From positions 186,001 to 250,000 of the forward strand of contig JADIZZ010000004.1 of assembly GCA_016704535.1 (NCBI GenBank): DNA of 64,000 nt, read 5' to 3'. Source of the DNA: Betaproteobacteria bacterium (lineage in GTDB: Bacteria; Pseudomonadota; Gammaproteobacteria; Burkholderiales; Burkholderiaceae_C). The notes under the pieces were generated by a model. The model did no database searches. It saw nothing but the letters and a program-made list of their open reading frames with translations, and was not told the origin of the DNA. Below, piece after piece: positions 17,297 to 24,619 of this stretch. Position 1 is the stretch's first letter; each line of letters starts with the position of its first letter. Both the position numbers and the translations under genes were made by a program.

Positions 17297-18259
17297 TCAT
17301 CGCCAGACGAAGGCCGTGGCGGGGTCGAAGGGGTGGGTGGCACGCCAGTGGCGCGCGATGTCGATGCGGCGGCAGACCCACACGTCGGCATGCGCCTGTA
17401 CGTGGTCGAGGAAACGCTGCAGCGAGGCGATGCGCCCGGGCTTGCCCAGCAGCCGGCAGTGCATGCCGATGCTCATCATCTTCGGCCGGTCCAGGCCCGC
17501 CGGGTCGCCTTCGACATAGAGCGCGTCGAAGGCGTCGCGCAGGTAGGTGTAGAAGTGGTCGCCGGTATTGAAGCCCTGCGCCTGCACGAAGCGCATGTCG
17601 TTCGTGTCCAGCGAATAGGGCACCACCAGGTGTGGCGCCAGGCTGCCGTCGCTGCGCGCCACCTGCAGCCAGAAGGGCAGGTCGTCGCCGTAGTAGTCGC
17701 TGTCGTAGTCGTAACCACCCTGCTCGGCCACCAGGCGGCGCGTGTTAGGGCTGTCGCGGCCCGTGTACCAGCCCTGCGGCCACAAGCCGCCGGTCAGCTG
17801 CTGCAGCAGGTGCGTGGCCACGCCCATGTGCCTGCGTTCGGTGGCCTCGGGCATGTGTTGGTGGTGTATCCAGCGCAGGCCGTGGTTGGCGATCTCGTCG
17901 CCGCGCGCCAGGAAGGTCTGGACGAGTTCGGGGTAGCGCTCCAGCGCCGCCGCCACCGCGAACACGGTCAGCGGCAGGCCACGCTGGTCGAACTCGCGCA
18001 GCACGCGCCAGACGCCGGCGCGTGAGCCGTACTCGTACATCGACTCCATCGTCATGTGCCGGTTCTCGTAGGCCTGCGCCGTGACGAGTTCGGACAGGAA
18101 GGTCTCGCTCGTCGGGTCGCCGTGCAGCGGGTTGTTCTCGCCGCCTTCCTCGTAGTTCAGCACGAACTGCACGGCGATGCGGGCGCCGCCGGGCCAGCGG
18201 GCGTGCGGCACGTCGCGGCCGTAGCCGCGCAGGTCTCGGGGGTAGGACGAAGCTTGCAT
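17297..18259 (-). CDS. puuE: Allantoinase PuuE (polysaccharide-deacetylase fold)
   Basis: A 320-residue NodB-like protein matching PuuE, the cofactor-light allantoinase that opens allantoin to allantoate. Diagnostic stretches are YPRDLRGYGRDVPHARWPGGARIAVQFVLNYEEGGE, ENNPLHGDP, LTVFAVAAALERYPE, HGLRWIHHQ, WYTGRDSPNTRRL and DSDYYGDDLPFW, all near-invariant in PuuE. The ATG at 18259 begins the conserved N-terminus; upstream codons are not homologous. It heads the minus-strand ureide operon and is divergent from uraH across 88 bp, so one promoter region probably serves both directions of the pathway. Confidence 0.93.
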   Translation of the reverse strand: MQASSYPRDLRGYGRDVPHARWPGGARIAVQFVLNYEEGGENNPLHGDPTSETFLSELVTAQAYENRHMTMESMYEYGSRAGVWRVLREFDQRGLPLTVFAVAAALERYPELVQTFLARGDEIANHGLRWIHHQHMPEATERRHMGVATHLLQQLTGGLWPQGWYTGRDSPNTRRLVAEQGGYDYDSDYYGDDLPFWLQVARSDGSLAPHLVVPYSLDTNDMRFVQAQGFNTGDHFYTYLRDAFDALYVEGDPAGLDRPKMMSIGMHCRLLGKPGRIASLQRFLDHVQAHADVWVCRRIDIARHWRATHPFDPATAFVWR

Positions 18260-18347
18260 CGGGGGTGGCAGCGTTCTTGCGTGGGGTCGGAGAATAGCCC
18301 GGCGGGCGCCGTGCCCGAACTCCCCCGCCACCACTGCACAGCAAACC

Positions 18348-18701
18348 ATGGGCCACCTCAGCACCCACGTTCTCGACACCGCCCATGGCTGCCCCGCCGC
18401 CGGCATGGCCGCGACGCTGCAGCGCCTCGATGCCGCCGGTCCCGTCACGCTGAAGTCGCTGGTGCTCAACCACGACGGCCGCGCCGACGGCCCGCTTCTC
18501 GACGCCACGACCATGGCCACCGGCCGCTACCGCCTGAGCTTCGAGGTCGCGCCCTACTTCCGTGCACGCGGCGTGGCCTTGCCCGAGCCGCCGTTCATCG
18601 ACGTGGTGCACATCGACTTCGGCATCGCGGACGCTGCCGGCCACTACCACGTGCCGCTGCTCGTCAGCCCCTGGGCCTACAGCACCTACCGCGGGTCATG
18701 A
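18348..18701 (+). CDS. uraH: 5-hydroxyisourate hydrolase
   Basis: A 117-residue transthyretin-like HIU hydrolase that converts 5-hydroxyisourate, the product of urate oxidation, to OHCU. The N-terminal LSTHVLDTAHGCPAAGM (catalytic His6), the middle VLNHDGRADGPLL, the HYHVPLL His and the C-terminal tetrapeptide YRGS, which identifies HIU hydrolases over transthyretins, are all present. Length is normal and no signal peptide is seen. It is the first plus-strand gene of the urate block; a non-coding repeat of about 0.64 kb separates it from puuD. Confidence 0.95.
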   Translation: MGHLSTHVLDTAHGCPAAGMAATLQRLDAAGPVTLKSLVLNHDGRADGPLLDATTMATGRYRLSFEVAPYFRARGVALPEPPFIDVVHIDFGIADAAGHYHVPLLVSPWAYSTYRGS

Positions 18702-18733
18702 GCGCAGAGCCCGGAGACGTTAGGGCAGCGGCT

Positions 18734-19369
18734 GCTTGCGGCCCTTTGGGGACGTTGGTCGCTGTCCGCTTTCCGCGTTCGGCGACAAGGGCGGGTCGCG
18801 TCAGGCGGTGCCCGGCGGCGTCGCCGACTGTGGCGGCCTTCGCTTCGCTCAGGCTGCCCTGCGCTGCTCGCCTTGAGGGCGTGCCGCATAACTCGCTGCG
18901 CTCACTTCGTTCGCTACGCTCAGACAGGATGCGGCAAGTCGTTCACGAAGCGCGCTGCGCGCGCCGCCCTCAAGACTGCGCTGCTCGGCGCCACACACGG
19001 CGACGCCGCCGGGCACCGCCTGCCGCTCAAGCCACGGAGGAGGCGCTCGCCGAGTGCCCGCTCTGGTTCCTGCAAAGGGCTGTCCGGGCGGGGCGCGGCG
19101 TGCGTGTGAAGCGCCGAGGAGCGCAGGGTTCATGGCCCGCGCGCGCAGCGCGCCTCGTGGACACTTCTGGCGCATCCTGTCTGAGCGTAGCGAACGAAGT
19201 GAGCGAAGCGAGTTATGCGCCGGGCCATGGACCCGAGCACCACAGGGCAGCCGACGCGAAGCGGCGGCCGCTTCAGTCGCACGCCGCGCCCCGCCCGGAC
19301 AGCCCTTTGCTGCCACCGGGCTCAAGGCGCGACAGCAGACGCTCAACGTCAGCACTGGGCCGCAAGCCG
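18734..19369. repeat. Long non-coding inverted-repeat element, copy A
   Basis: A 636-bp element between uraH and puuD, nearly identical to copy B (43403-44039) over its whole length. The ends are imperfect inverted repeats of about 45 bp: it begins GCTTGCGGCCCTTTGGGGACG and ends with the complement, GGGCCGCAAGCCG preceded by ...GACGCTCAACGTC. Inside, a 53-bp module at 18883-18935 (GCCGCATAACTCG...AGACAGGATGCGGC) recurs inverted at 19170-19220. Open frames across it are Arg/Ala-rich, differ between copies and resemble no family, so I treat it as non-coding. Confidence 0.8.
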
Positions 19370-19462
19370 ACCTGAGCGCGCACCGGCGCCGCACGCTGCG
19401 CTTCTGCAGTGCAGGACATGACACGCATCTCGACAGCCACACCATGCGCTGGGAACGCTGAA

Positions 19463-20668
19463 ATGGACACCTACCTGCTCGACTGGGCCAACCTGCTGCT
19501 GCGCTGGACCCACGTCATCGTGGCCATCGCGTGGATCGGCTCGTCCTTCTACTTCGTCTTCCTCGACAACAGCCTGACACCCCCCGTCGACCCGAAGCTG
19601 AAGGAACAGGGCGTGGGCGGCGAACTGTGGGCCGTGCACGGCGGCGGCTTCTACAACCCGCAGAAGTACCTGGTGGCGCCGAAGACGCTGCCCGAGCACC
19701 TGCACTGGTTCTACTGGGAGAGTTACTCCACCTGGCTGAGTGGCTTCGCGCTCTTCACGGTGATGTACCTCTTCAACGCCGGCACCTTCCTCGTCGACCG
19801 CAACGTGCACGACTGGTCGCCGAGCGTGGCCGTCGCCGCGGCGCTGGGCTTCCTGGTGCTGTTCTGGGTGTTCTACGACCTCATCTGCCGCTGGGTGGGT
19901 GAACGCAAGGGCGAAGTCGGTGGCGACGCCATCGTCGGCGGCCTGGTGCTCGTCTACGTCATCGCGGCCTCCTGGGCCGCCTGCCAGCTGTTCGCCGGTC
20001 GCGCCGCCTTCCTGATGGTGGGCGCGATGCTGGCCACGGCGATGAGCGCCAACGTCTTCTTCTGGATCATCCCGGGGCAGCGCAAGGTCATCGCGCAGAT
20101 GAAGGCCGGCCGGCCCGTCGACGCCATCCACGGCCAGCGCGCCAAGCAGCGCAGCGTGCACAACACCTACTTCACGCTGCCGGTGCTGGTGGCCATGCTG
20201 AGCAACCACTACGGCTGGCTCTACCAGGGCCCGCACAACTGGGCCGTGCTGGTGCTGCTGATGCTGGCCGGTGCGCTCATCCGCCACAGCTTCGTGGTGC
20301 GCCACAAGGCGCTGGTGCAAGACAAGCGGGTGCCCTGGGAATTCGCCGTGGGCGGCACCGTACTGCTGCTGGGCCTGGCCGTGTGGCTGGCGCCGGCGCC
20401 GCCGAAGCCCGTGGCCGCGGGGGCGCCGCCCGTCACGCTGGCGCAGGTCCAGGCCGTGGTGGCGCAGCGCTGCGTGCTTTGCCACAACGCGCAGGTGCAA
20501 CAGAAGAACGTCGCGCTGCATACGCCCGAACTGCTGCAGCAGCACGCACAAGCTGTCTACCAGCAGGCCGTGGTGCTGAAGCTCATGCCGATGAACAACG
20601 CCACGCAGATCACCGATGACGAACGGGCGCTGATCAAGCGCTGGTTCGAAGGCACGGCGGCGAAGTAG
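19463..20668 (+). CDS. puuD: Membrane urate oxidase PuuD with C-terminal cytochrome c domain
   Basis: A 401-residue PuuD-type urate hydroxylase, an integral membrane enzyme oxidising urate to 5-hydroxyisourate. It has about eight transmembrane segments (for example LLLRWTHVIVAIAWIGSSFYFVF at the N-terminus), conserved HGGGFYNPQKY and LHWFYWESYSTWLSGF stretches, and a C-terminal heme c motif CVLCH (about residues 337-341) with distal Met in LKLMPMNN. The heme suggests electrons go to the respiratory chain rather than directly to oxygen as peroxide. The ATG at 19463 begins MDTYLLDWANLLLRW. The permease gene follows 28 bp downstream. Confidence 0.92.
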   Translation: MDTYLLDWANLLLRWTHVIVAIAWIGSSFYFVFLDNSLTPPVDPKLKEQGVGGELWAVHGGGFYNPQKYLVAPKTLPEHLHWFYWESYSTWLSGFALFTVMYLFNAGTFLVDRNVHDWSPSVAVAAALGFLVLFWVFYDLICRWVGERKGEVGGDAIVGGLVLVYVIAASWAACQLFAGRAAFLMVGAMLATAMSANVFFWIIPGQRKVIAQMKAGRPVDAIHGQRAKQRSVHNTYFTLPVLVAMLSNHYGWLYQGPHNWAVLVLLMLAGALIRHSFVVRHKALVQDKRVPWEFAVGGTVLLLGLAVWLAPAPPKPVAAGAPPVTLAQVQAVVAQRCVLCHNAQVQQKNVALHTPELLQQHAQAVYQQAVVLKLMPMNNATQITDDERALIKRWFEGTAAK

Positions 20669-20696
20669 ATCCACCCCGCACGAGGAGGAGCACCCC

Positions 20697-22184
20697 ATGA
20701 ACACCAGCACGGCCGACACCGCCGTCCACCCCGTCGACGAGCGGCTGCCCACCCCGCGCCTGGCCGCCCTGGGCCTGCAGCACGTGCTGGTGATGTACGC
20801 CGGCGCGGTGGCCGTGCCCCTCATCGTGGGGCGCGCACTCAAGCTCACCCCGGAGCAGGTGGCCCTGCTCATCAGCGCGGACCTCTTCTGCTGCGGCATC
20901 GTCACGCTGATCCAGAGCCTGGGCTTCGGCCGCCATTTCGGCATCCGGCTGCCGGTGATGATGGGCGTGACCTTCGCCGCCGTCGGCCCGCTGGTGGCGA
21001 TGGCCGGCCAGGGCGGGCCCGACGCGGCGCGCGCGATCTTCGGCGCCATCATCGGCGCGGGCGTGCTCAGCATCTTCATCGCGCCGCTGATGAGCCGGCT
21101 GCTGCGCTTCTTCCCGCCGGTGGTCACGGGCACCATCATCGCCATCATCGGCATCAGCCTGATGCGCGTGGGCATAGGCTGGGCGATGGGCGGGCCGGCG
21201 CCGATGGCGCAGAGCGTCGACGTGCCCAAGCTGGCCACGATGGTCGACGGCGCGCGCGCCGCGGCCGCAGCCGCCTCGGCCCCTTTGGCCAAGCTGCCCG
21301 GCCCGGTGCCGATGCTCGACAACCCGAACTACGGCGCGCTCGACAACATGGCGATAGCCGGCTTCGTGCTGCTGGTCATCCTGCTCATCAGCCGCTACGC
21401 ACGCGGCTTCCTGGCCAACATCTCGGTGCTGCTGGGCATCGTCGCCGGCTGCATAGTGGCCGTGGCCATGGGCAAGATGGGCTTCGACAAGGTGGCCAAG
21501 GCGCACTGGTTCGACGTCGTCACGCCCTTCGCCTTCGGCATGCCCACCTTCGACCCGGTGATGGTGCTGACGATGACGCTGGTGATGGTCGTCGTGATGA
21601 TCGAGAGCACCGGCATGTTCCTGGCGCTGTCTGACCTCACCGGCAAGAAGATCAGCCAGAGCGAACTTTCCGCCGGCCTGCGCACCGACGGCCTGGGCAC
21701 CGTCATCGGCGGCATCTTCAACACATTCCCCTACACCAGCTTCTCGCAGAACGTGGGCCTGGTGGGCGTGACGGGCGTGAAGAGCCGCTGGGTCTGCGTG
21801 GCGGCCGGCCTGATCATGGTGGTGCTGGGGCTGCTGCCCAAGATGGCGGCGCTGGTGGAATCGGTGCCGCAGTTCGTGCTGGGCGGCGCGGGGCTGGTGA
21901 TGTTCGGCATGGTGGCGGCCACCGGCATCCGCATCCTCGCCAACGTCGACTTCAAGAGCAACCGCAACAACCTCTACATCGTGGCCATCGCCATCGGCGC
22001 CGGCATGATCCCGCTGGTGGCGCCGCGCTGGAGCCAGCAGATGCCGCACGCGCTGCACCCGCTGCTGGAAAGCGGCATCCTGCTCACCGCGCTGTCGGCC
22101 GTGCTGCTGAACCTGTACTTCAACGGCGGCAAGGCCGACGAGGCGGCGGCGATCAGCGCGGCGAAGGCGGCGGAGGCGCATTGA
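20697..22184 (+). CDS. NCS2-family urate/xanthine permease
   Basis: A 495-residue NCS2 nucleobase:cation symporter with about 12-14 transmembrane segments. Family hallmarks are GLQHVLVMYAGAVAVPLIVG, QSLGFGRHFGIRLPVMMGVTFAAVGP, MIESTGMFLALSDLTGKK with the substrate-contacting Glu, and FPYTSFSQNVGLVGVTGVKSRWV. The QNVG motif and placement after puuD favour urate (UacT/PucJ/PucK type) over uracil; xanthine cannot be excluded. A ribosome-binding AGGAGGAG precedes the ATG. It lies between puuD and the 8-oxoguanine deaminase gene, so uptake and oxidation of urate are co-expressed. Confidence 0.88.
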   Translation: MNTSTADTAVHPVDERLPTPRLAALGLQHVLVMYAGAVAVPLIVGRALKLTPEQVALLISADLFCCGIVTLIQSLGFGRHFGIRLPVMMGVTFAAVGPLVAMAGQGGPDAARAIFGAIIGAGVLSIFIAPLMSRLLRFFPPVVTGTIIAIIGISLMRVGIGWAMGGPAPMAQSVDVPKLATMVDGARAAAAAASAPLAKLPGPVPMLDNPNYGALDNMAIAGFVLLVILLISRYARGFLANISVLLGIVAGCIVAVAMGKMGFDKVAKAHWFDVVTPFAFGMPTFDPVMVLTMTLVMVVVMIESTGMFLALSDLTGKKISQSELSAGLRTDGLGTVIGGIFNTFPYTSFSQNVGLVGVTGVKSRWVCVAAGLIMVVLGLLPKMAALVESVPQFVLGGAGLVMFGMVAATGIRILANVDFKSNRNNLYIVAIAIGAGMIPLVAPRWSQQMPHALHPLLESGILLTALSAVLLNLYFNGGKADEAAAISAAKAAEAH

Positions 22185-22190
22185 AGGGCC

Positions 22191-22264
22191 GAGCGCCGGG
22201 CCGCCCCAAGCCGGCCCGCATCCCCTCGGGGATCGGCCAACGTACCCGTTGGCCGAGGGGCTCA
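22191..22264. repeat. GC-rich palindromic intergenic repeat with 9-bp stem
   Basis: Intergenic segment between the permease and the deaminase, beginning GCCGGGCCGCCCC and containing a perfect inverted repeat CGGCCAACG-TACC-CGTTGGCCG at 22234-22255. The downstream arm runs into the GAGGGG that serves as ribosome-binding site for the GTG at 22266, so the hairpin could affect translation of that gene. It shares short GC-rich blocks with the repeats at 17178 and 40954 but is more diverged. Confidence 0.5.
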
Positions 22265-22265
22265 C

Positions 22266-23615
22266 GTGAGCACGCTGCTGGTCCGCAACGCGGCGCTACT
22301 CGTCACGATGGACGAAGAGCGGCGCGAGATCGCCGGCGGCGGCGTGTTTGCGCGCGACGGTGTCATCGAAGCGGTGGGTGCCGGCGAGGCGCTGCCGGCC
22401 ATGGCCGACGAGGTGATCGACGCCCGCGGCCAGGTCGTGCTGCCGGGGCTGGTGAACACCCACCACCACATGTTCCAGACGCTGACGCGCGCGCTGCCCG
22501 CGGCGCAGGACGTCGACCTCTTCGGCTGGCTGCAGGTGCTGTACCCGGTGTGGGCGAGGCTCACGCCCGAGATGCTGCAGGTGAGCACGCAGCTGGCGAT
22601 GGCCGAGCTGCTGCTGTCGGGCTGCACCACGAGCAGCGACCACCTCTACCTCTACCCCGGCGCCTGCCGGCTCGACGACACGCTGCATGCCGCCACCGAG
22701 ATGGGCCTGCGTTTCCACGCCGCGCGCGGCAGCATGAGCGTGGGCCAGAGCCAGGGCGGCCTGCCGCCCGACCGCCTGGTGGAGGACGAGACCGCGATCC
22801 TGAAGGACACGCAGCGCCTCATCGAGGCCTTCCATGACCCCGAGCGCCACGCCATGCAGCGCATCGTCGTCGCGCCGTGCTCGCCCTTCTCGGTCAGCAC
22901 CGGCCTGATGCGCGACGCCGCGCTGCTGGCGCGTGAACACGGATGCCACCTGCACACGCACCTGGCCGAGAACGACGACGACATCCGCTACACACGCGAG
23001 ACTTTCGGCTGCACGCCGGCCGAGTACGCCGAACAGTTGGGCTGGCTGGGGCCTGACGTGTGGCACGCGCACTGCGTCAAGCTCGACGCCGCCGGCGTCG
23101 CGCTGTTCGCAGCCACCGGCACCGGTGTGGCGCATTGCCCGGGCAGCAACATGCGGCTGGGCTCGGGCATCGCGCCCATCCGTGCGATGCGCGACGCCGG
23201 CGTGCCGGTGGCACTGGCTGTCGACGGTTCGGCCAGCAACGACAGTGGCCACCTGCTGGCCGAGGCGCGGCTGGGGCTGCTGCTGCAGCGCGTGGGCGCC
23301 GGGGCGATGGCGATGCCGGCCCGCGAGATGCTGGAGATCGCCACGCTGGGTGGGGCGCGCGTGCTGGGCCGCGATGACATCGGCGCGCTGGCGCCCGGCA
23401 TGGCGGCCGACCTCGTGGCCTTCAGCCTCGACGGCGTGGCCACCGCCGGCGCGTTGCACGACCCGGTGGCGGCGCTGCTGCTGTGCCATGCGCCATCGCT
23501 GCAACTGAACGTGGTGCAAGGCCGCGTGCGCGTGCGCGATGGCGCGCTGACGATGCTGGAACTTCCGGCCCTGGTGGCGCGTCACAACGCGCTGGCCGCC
23601 CGCTTGAGGGGCTGA
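22266..23615 (+). CDS. 8-oxoguanine deaminase
   Basis: A 449-residue metal-dependent amidohydrolase that closely fits 8-oxoguanine deaminase, which converts 8-oxoguanine to urate and so feeds the neighbouring urate pathway. The metal-binding HxH lies in LPGLVNTHHHMFQTLTR (His66/His68), further ligands in HLHTHLAEN and WHAHCVKL, and the catalytic Asp in ALAVDGSASNDSGH. The HHHMFQTLTRA and GCTTSSDHLYLYP stretches are typical of this subfamily rather than of chlorohydrolases such as AtzA/TrzN. The start is GTG with GAGGGG upstream. Confidence 0.88.
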   Translation: MSTLLVRNAALLVTMDEERREIAGGGVFARDGVIEAVGAGEALPAMADEVIDARGQVVLPGLVNTHHHMFQTLTRALPAAQDVDLFGWLQVLYPVWARLTPEMLQVSTQLAMAELLLSGCTTSSDHLYLYPGACRLDDTLHAATEMGLRFHAARGSMSVGQSQGGLPPDRLVEDETAILKDTQRLIEAFHDPERHAMQRIVVAPCSPFSVSTGLMRDAALLAREHGCHLHTHLAENDDDIRYTRETFGCTPAEYAEQLGWLGPDVWHAHCVKLDAAGVALFAATGTGVAHCPGSNMRLGSGIAPIRAMRDAGVPVALAVDGSASNDSGHLLAEARLGLLLQRVGAGAMAMPAREMLEIATLGGARVLGRDDIGALAPGMAADLVAFSLDGVATAGALHDPVAALLLCHAPSLQLNVVQGRVRVRDGALTMLELPALVARHNALAARLRG

Positions 23616-23696
23616 CGGCGCTGCCGCGACCGTTCGCCGCCTTGCTCGGTGGCCTCGCTTCGTCACACCCTTCCGCCACCACCTGCCGACACACCC

Positions 23697-24524
23697 ATGC
23701 CACCTGTTCCCTCCGTCCCCTGGCCCGCCCGCGCCGTGGCCGCACTGCTTTGCGCGGTGGTGCTGCCTGCCCCCGCCCAGACACCCGCCCAGCGGCCCGC
23801 CCCTGCATCCGCTGACCCTGGCATCACCTGGTTGCGCATCGGCAGCGGCGCGGGCAGCTTCGAGATCGCACGCACCGAAACCACCGTCGGCCAGTTCCGC
23901 CGCTTCGTGCAGGCCACGGGCACGCTCACACGGGCCGAGCAACGCGGCGGCGGCCAGGTCTACGAACTCGGCTGGACCGACAGACCCGGCTGGACCTGGG
24001 CCCGCCCCTTCGGCCGCCCGGCAGCCGACGACGAGCCCGCGGTGCACATCACCTTCGGCGAGGCGCAGGCCTTCTGTCGCTGGGCCGGCGGGCGCCTGCC
24101 CGATGATGCGGAATGGGCACGCGCGGCCTACCTCGAGCAGCGCAGCAACCCACCCGCGCCGTTCGTGGCCGGCCGACGCTACGCGCTGCCCACGGGCGAC
24201 AGCGCCGCCGGTGCGCAGTGCCTGGACGACTGCGGCCCCGCCGCCCGCAAGCGCACGCAGCGCCAGGGCGCGCGACTGGTGCGCGGCCATGGCCACGCGC
24301 TGGCCGGCAGCACGCCGGCAGGCGTGAACGGCCTCTTCGAGATGGGTGGCAACGCCTGGGAGTGGGTGGACGGCCCGCCCGGCGCCGGACCCGAGGCCGA
24401 ACGCCGCACACGCGGCGGTTCGTGGTGGTACGGCGCGGCGCAGATGCGCGAAGACCACGCGCAGCGCAAACCGCCCGACACCACGGTGGTCTACATCGGC
24501 TTCCGGTGCGCGCGCGGCGGCTGA
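23697..24524 (+). CDS. Exported FGE-sulfatase (SUMF1) domain protein
   Basis: A 275-residue protein with a signal peptide (ARAVAALLCAVVLPAPAQ) and a formylglycine-generating-enzyme-like C-type-lectin fold. Diagnostic segments are FEIARTETTVGQFRRFVQATG, PAVHITFGEAQAFCRWAGGRLPDDAEWARAA, GVNGLFEMGGNAWEWVDG and TRGGSWWYG, ending IGFRCARG. True FGEs use an active-site Cys pair near the C-terminus; only the final CAR Cys is clear, so catalytic activity is doubtful. No sulfatase is encoded nearby. Many bacterial members are structural or have unrelated roles. The ATG at 23697 is chosen because it starts the signal peptide. Confidence 0.75.
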   Translation: MPPVPSVPWPARAVAALLCAVVLPAPAQTPAQRPAPASADPGITWLRIGSGAGSFEIARTETTVGQFRRFVQATGTLTRAEQRGGGQVYELGWTDRPGWTWARPFGRPAADDEPAVHITFGEAQAFCRWAGGRLPDDAEWARAAYLEQRSNPPAPFVAGRRYALPTGDSAAGAQCLDDCGPAARKRTQRQGARLVRGHGHALAGSTPAGVNGLFEMGGNAWEWVDGPPGAGPEAERRTRGGSWWYGAAQMREDHAQRKPPDTTVVYIGFRCARGG

Positions 24525-24619
24525 TGCGGCAGCGGCCCGCGGGCTGCACCTGCCGGCCACGATTGCCGCAGAATCCGCCAGCCTGAAAGCAGGCCAGATC
24601 AAGAACACAGGAGACCCCC

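Noticed and set aside
18734..19369. Possible CRISPR array in the repeat elements
   Set aside because: The 53-bp modules are inverted, not direct, occur once or twice, and no regular spacers or cas genes are present. No CRISPR array was found elsewhere in the window.
18056..19375. Long plus-strand open frame spanning the puuE/uraH region and repeat copy A
   Set aside because: It overlaps puuE and uraH antisense or out of frame and then runs through the repeat with Arg/Ala/Pro-rich translation. The copies A and B give different reading frames after a one-base indel, so no conserved protein exists.
22266..23615. Atrazine chlorohydrolase/TrzN-like identity for the amidohydrolase
   Set aside because: HHHMFQTLTRA and the urate-pathway context fit 8-oxoguanine deaminase better.
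23697..24524. Functional formylglycine-generating enzyme
   Set aside because: The active-site Cys pair is not evident and no sulfatase is encoded nearby, so only the domain assignment is kept.
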